Counted from the stretch's first letter, positions 21,590 through 33,339 are shown. The stretch is DNA of 64,000 nt from Myotis daubentonii (GCF_963259705.1 NC_081847.1:69275754-69339753); one strand, 5' to 3'. Notes: generated by a model not told the origin, from the letters alone. Made by a program: numbers and translations.

Positions 21590-21830
21590 TAGCTCATATT
21601 TATCGAAGCTGAATATCACCTACCTGCCAATGCACTGTTTTATTCACATTATCTCATTTAATCCTCACAACAACCCTAGGAGGAGATATTATCATTAGCC
21701 CCATTTTACAGAGAAGAAAACTGAGGCCTGGAGATGGTAAGTAACATGCCAGTTTCCAAGCTGGTAAGTGTATAAATAAAGGCATTTGGCTCCAGAGCCT
21801 GTAGTCTCAGCCACCATGCTATCAGCCTAC
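21590..21830 (-). mobile_element. MIR SINE
   Basis: 'attatctcatttaatcctca' and 'cattttacagagaagaaaac' are canonical reverse MIR. Confidence 0.85.
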
Positions 21831-21837
21831 ATTTTCC

Positions 21838-22665
21838 CCCCTAAAGACTTAATTTTTTTAGAGTAGTTTTAGGTTCACAGCAAAATTGAAAGGAAGGTAC
21901 AGAGTTTCCCTTATACCTCCTGCCCCTACACATGCTTAGCCTTAGCAGCTTCCACCATCAACATCCCTCACTGGAGTGGTACATTTGTGACAATTGATGA
22001 ACTTAAATGGATACATTTCCACCCAAAGTCCACAGTTGACATTTAGGGCTCACTCTTGTTATTGTGCATTCTGTGGATTTGGACAAATGAAAAATAACAT
22101 GGACCAGTCTTTATAGTACCACAGAGAGTAGACTCACTGCCCTGAAGATCCTCTGTGCTCCATCAATTCATCCCTCCTTCCCCCCAATCCTTGGAAAACA
22201 AAGATCTTTTACCATCTCCATAGTGTTGCCTTTTACAGAATATCATATAGCTGGAACGACACAGTATGTTAACGGCTTTTTTAAATTAGTGTTACGCATT
22301 TAAGGTTCCTCCATGTCATGTCATGGCTTGATAGCTCATTTCTTTTTAGCACTAAATAATATTCCAGTCTATTGAACCACTCACCTACTCAAGGACATCT
22401 TGATTGCTTCCAAATGTTGGCAATTCTGAGTAAACCTGTTATAAACATCTGCGTGCAGATTTTTGTGTGGACATAAGTTTTCAACTCCTTTGGGTAAATG
22501 CCAAGGAGTGGAATTGCTGGATTATATGGTAAGAGTGTGTGTAGTTTTGTAGGAAACCAGGGAACTGTCTTCCAAGTGGCCGTACCATTTTGTATTCTCA
22601 CCAGCAACAAATGAGGGCTCCTGTTGCTCCACATCCCCACCAGCTTTTGGTGCTGTCCAGCCTAC
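21838..22665 (-). mobile_element. Old L1 3' end including ORF2 C-terminus
   Basis: The 3' UTR lies on the left ('gttttaggttcacagcaaaa', 'caacatccctcactggagtg') and the ORF2 tail on the right. Read on the minus strand, 22389-22640 gives the peptide YNPAIPLLGIYPKELKT, a hallmark of the LINE-1 ORF2 C-terminal region, although with a local frame only. The element is 5'-truncated and dead. Part of the same old L1 layer that recurs at 25965 and 27115. Confidence 0.9.
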
Positions 22666-22728
22666 TTTTAAAAACTTAATGAAACACCAGCATCTCCTCT
22701 AAGATGTCCATAGTTATTTAAAAGAAAA

Positions 22729-22908
22729 AAAAAAGGTTTGGTGTGGCTCAGTGGTTGAATGTCGACCCATGAACGAGGAGGTCATGGTTCAATTCCGGGT
22801 CAGGGCTCGATCCCCAGTGTGGGGCGTGCAGGAGCCAGCCAATCAATGATTCTCATCATTGATATTTCTATCTTCCTCTTCTTTCCTCTCTAAAATCAAT
22901 AACAATAT
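22729..22908 (+). mobile_element. VES SINE
   Basis: 'tggctcagtggttgaatgtc', 'ggttcaattccgggtcaggg', 'cagtgtggggcgtgcaggag'. Flanking copies of atttaaaagaaaa at 22716-22728 and 22909-22921 mark the target duplication; its low complexity leaves a few bases of doubt. Confidence 0.93.
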
Positions 22909-22924
22909 ATTTAAAAGAAAAGGT

Positions 22925-23335
22925 TTAATCTAAGTTTTAGTCCATCCTGGGGTAAACTTGGGATCAAATCTGGGCCCACGTCTTCAATCAGCTGGTTTAC
23001 TAAGTTCAGTATTGAAAAGACTTATCTTAGCTCTCAGCTCAACTGCCCTGCGTGAATCCCTCCCCTTCTCTCAGCCTCAGTTTTCTCATCTATAAAGTGG
23101 ACAGCTCAATACCAGGTATCAAGCTGTATTGCAAAGCCACTGTTCTCAAAACTGCCTGGTACTGGCACAAGAACAGGCATATAGATCAATGGAATAGAAT
23201 AGAGAGCCCAGAAATCAGCCTGAACCAATATGCTTAATTAATATTTGACAAAGGAGGCAAGAACATATAAAGTGGACATCATGACCTCTAGTTGGTAAGG
23301 TGATCAAAGGCAATCAATACACATGACATGTCCAA
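22925..23335 (+). mobile_element. MIR SINE split by an L1 fragment
   Basis: The left part ends 'agttttctcatctataaagt' (23078-23097). The right part resumes with 'catgacctctagttgg' after 23278. Removal of 23104-23278 (insert plus one repeat copy) gives a continuous MIR-like sequence. Confidence 0.7.
23104..23265 (+). mobile_element. Internal L1 ORF2 fragment between 13-bp direct repeats
   Basis: A 162-bp piece of LINE-1 ORF2, reading [20 protein letters not shown] in frame, a conserved motif of the L1 ORF2 C-terminal third. It is flanked by perfect copies of tataaagtggaca (23091-23103 and 23266-23278). It lacks both the L1 3' UTR and a poly(A) tail, which normal L1 integrants have. Confidence 0.85.
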
Positions 23336-23348
23336 TCACATGAGGCCA

Positions 23349-23562
23349 GTGGTTTGCAACTGGGGGTGGGGGGTGGTCCTGCCTCCCTGGAGACATCTGG
23401 CAACCTCTGGAAACATTTTTTGTTGTCACAACTTGAGATGAGGGTGGGGGATGCTACTGGCCTCTACTGGACTCTAGTGCTGCTAAAACATCCGCCAGTG
23501 CTCAGCCCCCATGACAGAATTATCAGCCCCAGTGTCAGTCCTTTATGGCTGAGAAACCCTGT
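23349..23562 (+). mobile_element. MER20
   Basis: Full-length-like: starts CAGTGGTTTGCAACTGG, contains 'attttttgttgtcacaactt', ends 'ggctgagaaaccctg'. Confidence 0.88.
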
Positions 23563-24034
23563 GGCAGGCATTCCAAAGTGACCTCTATAGTTAATATTGC
23601 TTAGGGTCGGGTGGGTTGATACTGACATAAATTCCTAGCACTGCGCCTGGCACAGTTAACTCTTCAAAAACAGTTGGCGTTCTCCCAGTCTGCCTCCCTT
23701 CCATCAAGGCCATAATGAGAGGGGAAGAGAACAAGTGTCCCATGCAATCGTTCATTAGCTTCTCTGTTAGCATGCACCTGTGTCTCCTCTGCAGCATTCC
23801 TCAAAATATGCAGCCTAGAAACCAAGCCACAAACTCCTTTCCTGTCATCTTCTCTCTCCCAGTTATCTTTTGGTCTTCTCTGCAGTAGCACCCACCTCCC
23901 CATCCTCTCCTCAAACCACACGGAAGTCTCACCCTGGGCAGGGGACAACAGAGCATCGTGTATATGAATGAGAGTTGATTCTCAAATAAGAAACAAATAA
24001 ACAAACGAAAGTAGCGGACGGCCACCTCTCTTTA
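23563..24034. other. Unannotated DNA
   Basis: Minor MIR tail near 23625-23665 ('cactgcgcctggcaca'). Nothing else recognised. Confidence 0.4.
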
Positions 24035-24165
24035 GAACAAAGCAAGTCACTTCAACTCTCTGAGCCTGTGTCCTTATCTCTAAAATGGGATTCATTAAAT
24101 AGAAGAATATTTTAAAAGCTCCTTATCACAGAATTCAATAAATGGCAGCTATTATCATCTGTCTT
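24035..24165 (+). mobile_element. MIR SINE fragment
   Basis: 'caagtcacttcaactctctg', 'ccttatctctaaaatgggat', 'attcaataaatggcagct'. Confidence 0.8.
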
Positions 24166-24189
24166 TAATTTTTACAAGTTTTTTATTTT

Positions 24190-24424
24190 GCCCTTGCCTG
24201 TTTGGCTCAGTGGATAGAGTGCTGGCCTGTGGACGGAAGGAACCAGGTTCGATTCTGGTCAAGGGCACAAACCTCAGTTTCAGGGTTGATCTCCATCTTG
24301 GTCAGTGCAGAAGGCAACCAACTGATGTGTCTCTCTCCCATCAATGTTTCTCTCTCTCTGTCTCTGCCCCTCCTTTCCACTCTCTCTAAAAATCAATGGA
24401 AAAATATCGTCGGGTGAGGATTAA
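24190..24424 (+). mobile_element. VES-type SINE, TATCCTC-tail subtype
   Basis: tRNA-like head 'ttggctcagtggatagagtg' and B box 'ggttcgattctggtcaaggg', ending with 'aaaaatcaatggaaaaatat' and a cgtcgggtgaggatt segment in place of the usual A tail. No clear target duplication. Confidence 0.92.
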
Positions 24425-24429
24425 CAAAC

Positions 24430-24640
24430 AGTTTTTAAATCAAAGTTTATGTAAAAACATACATGCAGTTTTAAAATTCATATAATAATACAGAATTGAT
24501 ACTTAAGAAAAAGCTCACCTCCAGCCCAGTTTCCCAAGGGCAACCACTGTCGACTTTTTTAGCTGTTCTTTCTGGTAATGAACTCCACATCTCCCAAAAA
24601 TATGCTGACACAGTCATTTCTTTCTCTTTTTTTCATTTCT
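24430..24640 (-). mobile_element. Old L1 3' UTR fragment
   Basis: 'ctccagcccagtttcccaag' and 'gcaaccactgtcgac' correspond to the reverse strand of an old L1 3' UTR. Confidence 0.6.
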
Positions 24641-25964
24641 TGATGTGTCAGTTTTAGGTTTGATTTTACACACATTCCCCTTATCCTGTTTCATCCAAAT
24701 CAGAAGCATATTTTCATAGAATCACAGAATCTTAGCAATGGAAAAGACTTTGACATGATCTAATCCTGATACTTCCAGACTTTTACATCCCACAAACTGG
24801 GAATTTAATAGAGGACACAGGAACATCCAAATATAGGAAGAGCATAGAGACAATCTTTTACATAAACATCAATTCCATTTTTCAGATGAAAACGTCACTC
24901 CTCAGTGCTCTCTGCCCTGGCACGTGGAGCAGTGCTTGTGAACCTCTGCTTCAGTCCTGCCTCATAGCTCAGAGCTAGAACCGCTGTATCCTCGTCAGCC
25001 AGGCTTTGCTTGAATGCTTCTGTGGACGGTCCACTCACTACTGCACAAGGCAGTCTCCTTGCAGCATTAGAAGCTCTAACTAGTGTGGAGTTGCAATTGT
25101 CCTTACAGCCTTTTATCACATGATTCGAATTCATCCCTGAGAACTCTGATTTCCTCCAGAAACGGTCTTTTCTCCAGCATGCTCTCAACCCACAAGCTTA
25201 TTCTCCTGCCTCTCACCCTTCACTAAAGGTCACTCCTATCTCACTGAGTCCCTTCCAGCCTCGGGATGGGATTTTCCTTCTCCACACATTCCTCACCTCC
25301 TTCAGATGAGATTCCACGGGACTATGACACTGACCCTTCCACAGTTTGTTCTGAAGGCCCTCTCTTTCTTTCAGCGTTAAGGACAAACTCTAGGTAACTA
25401 TTATTGTTATTGTTGCTGTTATTATTGGTACAACTTATTTGGGATGGCAAGCACGTCTCCAGGCCCGTCCCACCCCACAGTTCCCTGAGCCTGCTCCAAA
25501 CCCTCAAAAACAATGCTTCCATTTTGCTATTTTCTCACGTTTCTCTCCCTCTGATGGCCTGCCCGGCCTAAAAGTAGTTGTTGGCAGCAGGATCCGCATT
25601 TAAAGTAGCCTGGGGGGGAGAGCGGGGCCAGAACACAATGTGCTCCTGTTGCCGGGAAGAATTTGCTTGTAGTTCAGAGGCAGAGGCCCGACATGAGCGC
25701 CGTGCCACTTCCGGGCCACACAGCCTTCTAGGCCCGTCCAGAGAGCAGTCCCTGAAAGCTGTCCCTTCCCCTCCAGCCACATCCTGACCCAGCAGGGGAG
25801 GGAAGGGAGACCCCAGCAGCTGAGGTCAGCTTTGCACAAGCACACGGGACATCGCCATCCCCAGCACTGGTGATTGCACAGGCCTCCAATCTGCAGTGCA
25901 AACGTCCCTTTCCCACCCCACTCTCCCCTCAGAGCCGCTTTCATCAGCTTCCTGTGTATCCTTT
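24641..25964. other. Unannotated DNA
   Basis: Contains 'aatcacagaatcttagcaat' near 24719, which hints at an old interspersed repeat, and a short ATT-rich stretch at about 25395-25430. No gene recognised. Confidence 0.4.
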
Positions 25965-26600
25965 CAAAATGTCTTTATGTAAACAAGGAAGCAAATATAA
26001 ATGTATATTGCTATTCACGCCACCCCTATTTTTTAAACTAATAGTAGCATGCTACACGACTTCCTTTTTGTAGCATTTCTCTGGAGGTTTTTACCAAACT
26101 TGTGTCTAGATACAGAGCAGCGTCACTCTATGTCATGGCTGCATAGTACTCCACTGAGTGCATAGACCGCAGTCTACGGAACCAGTTCTCTCTCTGTAAG
26201 CACCTGGGTCCTTCCTGAACTTCCGTGGTTATAAATAGGCTACAATGAAGACCTACAGGTGTTGCCTTGCACGTGAACAATTGCAATAAATTCCTAGCAG
26301 TGGATGCTAGGTTAAAGGGTGGTTGCATTTGTCATTTGGATAGATCCTGCCCAACTTCCCCCAAAGGACCCTCAAAGGACCAGACAACACACACCCCTAA
26401 CCAACAAAAAACGAGTGTTGGCTTCCCCACAGCCCGCCAGCAGAGGATGCTAGCAAACGCTGGGAATGTTGCCCATCTTCTGGGTGTGGTTTTAATTGTA
26501 TATCTTTTACTGTAAGTGAGACTGAACATCTTTTTACATATTTAAAAGTCATTTGTGTTTCTTTTCCTGTGAGTTGCCTGATCGCATAGTTCTTCCATTT
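25965..26600 (-). mobile_element. Old L1 3' region
   Basis: Reverse L1 phrases in order: 'catggctgcatagtactcca' (26134), 'attcctagcagtggatgcta' (26290), 'gtgagactgaacatcttttt' (26516). This is strongly diverged and non-coding. Confidence 0.85.
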
Positions 26601-27114
26601 TCCTACCAGATTATTGTTATTGTTTCCTTATCAATCTCTCTCCAGAGTCGGTGCCTGCCTGGTGACTCCTTCTGTGATTCAGGGAGAATCAGCAAGTGTT
26701 TGGTGTTAACAACCATCAAGCACCAACTTGAGACTTTCTTCTGGAGTTAAAGGAAGTGAACGTGAATGGAAGTGAGGCTTTAAAAATCACTGAGTGACTT
26801 AATGTTATCCAATTCTCTATTGGCGTATCACCTAAAAACCACACGGAAGGCTGGTTTCCCATGCTTTGGGACATACTGGTTTAGTAGACAAGAGTGGGGG
26901 TCCTGGAGAGATTGACTTCTGTGAAAACACCTCTTTCTACTGATTTGCGAAGCGTCTTGGGGCACCTTCCCCTCCCTGATCTTCCACTTCATCTTCTGTG
27001 AAAATGAGCATGTTAACCACACCTGATGTTAGGGGTCTCTGAGGAGTAAATCACTCCACATGCCTGTGTCTCGCTGTTCAATAAATGCCACATACTACTA
27101 TTATTATGAAATAT
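26601..27114. other. Mostly unannotated DNA with a MIR tail
   Basis: A MIR 3' segment lies near 27030-27110 ('ttcaataaatgccacatact'). The remainder is unassigned. Confidence 0.45.
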
Positions 27115-28342
27115 AGTTTTTGCTGGTAATAATTTTTATACTTTTTATTTGGAATTAATTTCAAACTTACTATTACAAAGAATACTTGTATTTTTATCTC
27201 TTTGGACGCACCTGCTCTTAGCATCTCATCCCATTTGATTTGTCAGTTGCGCGCTCCCTCTCTCTCTCCACATACGCACACATATGCATGCACACACATA
27301 CCCACCTGTTTTTTTCTGAACCATTTAATAATAAGTTACACATACATCATGAACCTTTACCCCTAAGTACTTCAGTGTGTATTTCCTAATAAGGACATTC
27401 TCTTACATAAACACAGGACAGTTATCAGCACCGGTGAATGTAACACCATTACAAATATCTTCCCCAATCCACTCTCCGCATCACAACTTGTCAACTGACT
27501 CATGTCCCCGATGGCATGTCCCCTCCGATGCAGAATCTGGTCTAGAATTAATTGCAGTTACTTGTCATATCTCTTTAGGCTCCGTTAGCATTTCCCCTGC
27601 CTTTCTCGGTCTTACAACATCGGCATTTTTGAAGATTAAGGTGCCCTTTTGGAAACAGAAGGTTCACATCTGGCTTTGTCTGCTGGTTTCCTCACAATGA
27701 CACAGGTTATGCGTTCTCGGCCAGAACACTACTTGGCTGACAGTGAGTCCTTCTCAGGGTATCACATAGCCACCCTCCCCTTAAGATGATGTTAATATCC
27801 ACTCACTGTAGCATCTGATTTGGCCACTGCTATTTCCGCCTTGAAATTAGTAAGACATCGATGGGGAGATCCTTTAAGAGCATGCCGACATCCTAATCCT
27901 CATCAACATACCCCATCCCAGATTTTGTATCTATGGGCGACCCCTGGACGAACCAATCTTTACCATAATGGTCACAAAGTGATGTGTTTCAAACCCAGCT
28001 CTCCCCCCATTTCCAGCTGGTCCTTGTCATTCTACTGTAAACAATAAACCGCCCTCTCTCCTGTTTATTTACTTATCTATTTATTATTGATATAGACTCA
28101 TGGATTCATATTTTCTCAATGGTTTAGAAGTCAAATCTGATGCTTGTTCCAGATGAAAGCCAGCTGTTACATTTCAAAAGTCACTTATTTGAGTATAAAA
28201 CCATCCAGGTCCCTATAAACGTTTCCAGAATGTAGAGTACATAAAGTGAAAAATAAAAGTCTTCGCCCACCCCCATTCCACATCCCATAGATACCTGCAG
28301 TTAATGATTTCCCTTCCATCTTCCAGAAGTTTCTATGCATCT
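27115..28342 (-). mobile_element. Old L1 3' UTR, long fragment
   Basis: Minus-strand L1 of an old class. Signatures: 'ttctgaaccatttaataata' (27315), 'acccctaagtacttcagtgt' (27359), 'aaggacattctcttacataa' (27391), 'gactcatggattcatatttt' (28096). The frame of 107 residues at 27377-27700 on the opposite strand is a by-product. A VES SINE sits at its right end. Confidence 0.85.
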
Positions 28343-28356
28343 AAAATTACCAGGAG

Positions 28357-28571
28357 CCGAAACCGGTTTGGCTCAGTGGACAGAGCGTCGGTCTGTGGAC
28401 TGAAAGGTCCCAGGTTTGATTCTGGTCAACGGCATGTACCTGGGTGGCGGGCACATCCCCAGTAGGAGATGTGCAGGAGGCAGCTGATCGATGTTTCTCT
28501 CTCATCGATGTTTCTAACTATCTCTCTCCCTTCCTCTCTGTAAAAAATCAATAAAATAAAAATAAAAATGA
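28357..28571 (+). mobile_element. VES SINE
   Basis: 'aaccggtttggctcagtgga' head, 'ggtttgattctggtcaacgg' B box, 'cctctctgtaaaaaatcaat' tail. Perfect 14-bp duplication aaaattaccaggag at 28343-28356 and 28572-28585, so this is a young copy. Confidence 0.97.
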
Positions 28572-28585
28572 AAAATTACCAGGAG

Positions 28586-30365
28586 TCTTCCCTGACCTCG
28601 CTGGGGTTGTTCTTCAAATCCCTTTGCACTCCCCTCCTCTGGGGTGGAGGTGCCCTGGTTACGAAAAACTGCTCTTCCCCAAACTGAAAGTTGATGAGGA
28701 TGCTCCCTCCAAAGAGGAAAAAGCAAACCTGCAGTCCTTCCCTCTGTGCCTCAGATCCTTCATCAACAAAACAGGCCAATGTTGTCTCAGAGAAATACGA
28801 GTCCAATGGCTACGAAAAGGCTTTCGAGAGTGCTTTCCAAGTGACAGCGAGTTTCATTACGGTTAAAGGAAGCGGGGCAACTCAGTAAGTGGGACCAACT
28901 GTGTTAGTCTGTAGCAAGTGGGAGAAAGTCCGTTCAAACCTTTCTGATGCAAATGAAAAAGAACTGAAGAGCCTGTGGCTCTAGCTTTCGGGATGGCTGG
29001 AAGCAGGTGCTCAAGTGCTGTCCTCAGGAGTCTTTTGCTCAAGGGATGTCATCAGGACTCCATATCGTTCCCCCAGGTCGCCTTCATCCTCAGGCTGGCC
29101 TCGGCTAAGCAACTTGGCCACCTTCTGCCAGGTTAGCCACCCAGAGCAAAGGCGGTACCTTTCCCCAAGAACTCCAGCAAGGTTCCCAGGACTGGCTCCT
29201 GCTCAACTTGAGTCACGTCCCTGTCCCTGAGCCAATCCCTGAGGGTCGGGGGATGGAACGCTGTGTCTGGCTGGATCTATACCTGGAACTGGGGAGTAAG
29301 GTAAAGCCCTGAAGATGCAATGGGAACCAAAAAAGGAAAGGAAAGAAAAGGATACCAGAAGATGGAATGGAAGTGAGTCTTCATTCACGTTGGAGGACTG
29401 CAGCTGGAAACAGGAGAAAAGAAGTTGGGGATGTCCTTTTAAACTGTAAAGTGCTGCACAGGCATAAGAGTTTATACTCTGGGCCTCAGCCCGGGACCTA
29501 GAACCCAGTCCCAAGTAAACATGGGGGCCCGTCTTGTCTCACCTACTAGTCTCTAAGTTCCTTGAGGGAGGGCTGGGGTACTTCAGCCCCGAGTCTCCAC
29601 AGCTGCTGTCACAGCGCCCCCGCCCTGGAGGCTCCCCAGTTAAAAGCCAGCCGAAGTCTGGCCCCAGCTGGATGCCCTGGCAGGGTGCGGAGAGGTGGCA
29701 CCCAGCCAGCTCCCAAGCCGGGAAGAAGTGATAGGGATCAACAGCGGGCAGACCTTCCGAGGTGAAACCCCACGCAGCGTGTGGTTACGATTACCAGGCA
29801 GACGAGAGGGTTCCGGATTGGTCTAGAAAAGGCAAAGGCAACGGCAATCTGCCTTGTGCTGCAAGTGGAACAGAACCACAGGCATCCCGGCAGCTCCTGT
29901 TTCTCCCAGGGGAACGGTGGCCCTGCCTCCCCAGCGGCACGTGGAGTGAGGGAGACAGGCCTGCCCTCACCCCCAGGAGGGGAAACGGTGAGTCCAAGGG
30001 AAGTCTTGAAACCTCAGACCATTTCAAGAAGCAGCCCAAGTTGTCTGAGGATCCTCCAACTCCAGGATTCCACCAGCTAGAAAGTCGCAAAAACGAGAAA
30101 ACGCTGGGAGAACCAACGCAAGAGGCTCCCATTTTGGTCTGCTAAGTAACGTGTTTAAAAACCACAAATGTGACCTTGTATAGCCATAAAAAGAAACCAA
30201 GATACCTTTAAAATGGAAAGGAAATAAAAACAACAGTCCATTCCTTAAATTGAACCCGTCTGGCTTTATGAAATGCTCTGGACCCACCTCCTTCCCCTCA
30301 CTCTGCTGTGGGCCAGATCAGGTCGTGGGCTGACCTGACTCCCAGGTACTGGTGTTTGTACGGTT
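28586..30365. other. Repeat-poor unannotated DNA
   Basis: About 1.8 kb without recognised repeats. Overlapping open frames on both strands (for example 29762-30145 plus, 127 residues; 29791-30132 minus, 113 residues) show no known domain. Confidence 0.45.
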
Positions 30366-30369
30366 GTTG

Positions 30370-30760
30370 CTTGGCACACAGTTCCTAGGCTTTGTGCAGC
30401 CTGAGAGTCATGAGTTCGAATCTTGGCTTTGCCATAATCTACAGGGTCACCTGGCCCCTCTGAACCTCAATTTCCTCATCTACAAAAGGGGCCGCCATTC
30501 CTGCCTTGCACAGTGTCCACGCATTCAGTCGCTGCTGTTTCCTGAGCACACTCTGCTGGATGCTGGGACTACAACAGTGAAATGACAGGCACCGTTTAAA
30601 AAAGTCAGACCGAAGTATGCACAAGATCACACAATTATGGATTTAATGGCAAGTTAAGTGCTCTGAGGAAGTACAAGACGTGACGGACTTCGGGGTGAGC
30701 TGACCCTCTGACCACTTCCGAGTATTGTGAGGATTAAATGAAACCAATCATTCTTGACTT
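30370..30760 (+). mobile_element. MIR SINE
   Basis: 'gagttcgaatcttggctttg', 'ctcaatttcctcatctacaa', and a later 'tgtgaggattaaatgaaacc' from about 30725, possibly a second copy. Confidence 0.7.
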
Positions 30761-31628
30761 TGTCACATCCCCAAACCACTGTACTGCTTACAGATTTTTC
30801 TTTAAATGGACTCCTATTCTTCTGTAAGTAAACTGAGCCTTGTTCTAAGAACTACCACTCATTTATGTACTTGACAGGCTACCTCACTCTATTTCTTCCT
30901 GACACGTGCTGAAGTGAACATGTCAGTATCGAAAGGAAGTTCCCAAACTCACTCTGGAAAGCAGAAAGGCAATCTTCTCACGAGGTTCTGGCACACAGGC
31001 ATTCCAGAGATGTTTTTCTCTTTCCTCTTGGTCAACTCGCCCAGACAAAGAGTGATGGTCATTTTTAAAAATTTGGTGTCCTCAACCCTTCTCTCCATGA
31101 GCCCTCCAGTAGATCCCAGAAAGAAAGTCAATCTTAACCCAGCTCCTGGATAGACCCAGACAGGAGAGTTAAAACCACCTTGGTTTTGCACCTTGGCTTA
31201 AATTTACAGCAAAGTCCAGAAACGGCAGTCCCAGAGCCAGGGAAAACCCACTTTCGTCCAATTCTATTCAGGGGAAATCCCATAAATCAAGAACACATCA
31301 CATATGCTCGCACACACACGCACACACAAGCACACTCATACTCTTTCTTGAGCAATTAAAGATTATTTAAACTTTTAAAAACTTTAAAAATTCAGTTTAA
31401 TAGCATTTCAAGTTCAGAGAAGTGGGGCAGATTAAGGTCATAGAAGTTTAATTCTGCCTTAAAAAAATAAGTGGAGACGATGGCCCTGGCATGCAGGGCC
31501 CACAGCGTAATGCTGGCAGAGAAGGGAAGGTAGCGTCAGTGAGTGAAGGGGCTGGCTCTTTCAACACTGATGTATTCTGTTTGCATATTAAATTCATAGA
31601 AATTTCTTTCCTTACCATAATAATGCTT
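30761..31628. other. Unannotated DNA
   Basis: Includes a short CA-rich tract at about 31306-31332. No gene or repeat family recognised. Confidence 0.4.
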
Positions 31629-31639
31629 TGTACCATTAG

Positions 31640-31671
31640 GTCTTTTTTTAAAATTTGATTTTAGAGAGAGA

Positions 31672-31733
<62 letters not shown>

Positions 31734-31861
31734 TCGGTTGCACAGGCCCTGATGGGGGATGGAGCCTGCAACCTAGGTATGTACTTTGACCGGGAATCCA
31801 ACCCACGACCCTTCGATATAGGGGATGACACTCCAATCCACTGAGACCCATTGGCCAGAGC
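31640..31861 (-). mobile_element. VES SINE with expanded AG microsatellite
   Basis: Minus orientation, with the head at the right ('ccactgagacccattggcca'). Target duplication tgtaccattag (31629-31639) against tgtactattag (31862-31872). The (AG)n tract at 31663-31729 grew from its purine-rich tail. Confidence 0.93.
31663..31729. repeat. (AG)n microsatellite
   Basis: Nearly pure AG dinucleotides inside the VES tail. Confidence 0.97.
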
Positions 31862-31915
31862 TGTACTATTAGTTTTTAAGCAAACAGCCATTTCATTTCA
31901 TCTTTTATTTCTTCA

Positions 31916-32177
31916 CTAGAGGCCTGGTGCATGAATTCGTGCACAGGTGGGGTCCCTCAGCCTGGCCGGTGATCAAGGCCTAACGGGGGGCCGGCCAGCC
32001 GTGGGGAGGGGCCATGGGAGGTTGGCTGTGGAAGCACACTGACCAGCAGGGGGCAGCTCCTGAGTTGAGCATCTGCCCCTTGGTGGTCAGTGAACATCAT
32101 AGCGACCAGTCGACCGGTAGTTCTGGTCGTTCTGGTTGTTCGGTTGTAACGGTCGCTTAGGCTTCTATATATACAGA
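31916..32177 (-). mobile_element. HeliBat-type Helitron
   Basis: Starts CTAGAGGCCTGGTGCATGAA and ends 'aggcttctatatatacaga', lying between host A (31915) and host T (32178). Its 262 bp include gaccagcagggggcag (32041-32056) and ctgccccttggtggtc (32073-32088), the paired CTCF-like motif of the family in degraded form. Confidence 0.95.
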
Positions 32178-32279
32178 TTTTTGACAAAGACACAAATTCA
32201 AGAAATGTTTTACTTTCCGCTTCATTCCACCATAAGAGGACCAGGAAGGGAAGCTCTATGACGGCAACTGACATTCAGC

Positions 32280-32560
32280 CCCAGTGTCCAGAGATACTAG
32301 AGGGAGGGGTGGGGACTGTGGCAAACTGAAGACGTGCTCTGCTAAAGGAAGTGGTCATTACTGCGATCCTCAGCTGTCACCATGCAGGAATGCAGACCTC
32401 ATTTGGCTGATCTCCCACTGGACCAAGAGAAGCCAGAAATCTGGGTTTTTATGTGGAATTTCCTGATTTTTAAATGCTGGCAACTCGTCCAAATTAAAAC
32501 ACCCTCGGACCAACAAGAATACATCTGTGGGGTAGAGGTGGCCGCAGGCTGCCTGCTTGT
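32280..32560 (+). repeat. Copy A of an unnamed dispersed repeat
   Basis: 'gaggggtggggactgtggca' (32303), 'agccagaaatctgggttttt' (32431), 'cctgatttttaaatgctggc' (32462). It matches copy B at 35740-36000 along its length, but I could not name the family. A short reversed copy may lie at 37725-37790. Confidence 0.7.
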
Positions 32561-32579
32561 GGCCTCGGGCAAAGGAGAA

Positions 32580-32712
32580 AGGAAAGGAGTCTGGAATCCA
32601 GAGATCTGGGTCTGGCGGCGGCTCGGAGACCAACATAGCGTGTGGCACTCCTCCCTGGCCTCTCTGAGCCTCAGTTTTCCCATCTGTACCATGCCAGGGC
32701 GGCCTAGATAAT
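32580..32712 (+). mobile_element. MIR SINE fragment
   Basis: 'ctctgagcctcagttttccc' followed by 'atctgtaccatgcc'. Confidence 0.65.
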
Positions 32713-33335
32713 AGCCACGCTCTGCCATGTCAGTCTGTCCGCAAAAGCAGTGAATGGAAAGACTGGCGTATGGACACCAGGAAAGTGGGGCATAATTTGA
32801 CACCATTTCAAACCCTGGTAATTCAACGAGAAATGTTTCTCTTCCCCGGCTGAGGTTTTTGGAGGCAGTGGGCGTGTTTTTAAGAAAACACAACACACCA
32901 AGTCAGGAATTTCATCAGGAAAAACGTGGCAGCCCCGAATGGGCTCACATCTGGGGATTTGCTTGTTGAGAGAACATGCCGTTCTGTCTTCGACAAATGA
33001 CAACTCAAGGCAGGAGGCTCTGCGGGGCCGAGGTCGGCTCCTCTGGGAGCCCGGGGAGCAGAAAATGGCCAAGGACCGGCCGCCTGGTGCGCACAGAAAA
33101 AACACAGTGAGAGGCCTCCAATCTCCAGTACACCCCCCCACCCCACCCCCCCTCAAAAAGAAAGAAAGAAAGGAAAAGGCCAAACCTCAAAGCTCTCAGT
33201 CACCATGTGCTTCACAATCCCCGGCCCACCGCAGCTTCTAAGGTAACTCGGCTTTTGTCTAAAATTGAGCCTAACTTTCTAATTCCCTCTCTCAAACAAT
33301 GATAGTCCTGAGACACCAGCACCCCCTCCCTCAGC
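32713..33335. other. Unannotated DNA with a C-rich tract
   Basis: Contains C-rich sequence at 33127-33153. Open frames on both strands are not supported. Confidence 0.4.
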
Positions 33336-33339
33336 CCCA

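Noticed and set aside
29762..30145. A 127-residue plus-strand open frame with an opposing 113-residue frame
   Set aside because: No recognisable domain, no splice or promoter signals, and open frames on both strands of the same DNA point to composition.
31648..31891. Leu/Ser repeat open frames
   Set aside because: They translate the AG microsatellite of a VES SINE.
32399..33183. Minus-strand frames of 165 and 159 residues
   Set aside because: The first crosses an old dispersed repeat and a MIR; neither has a known domain.
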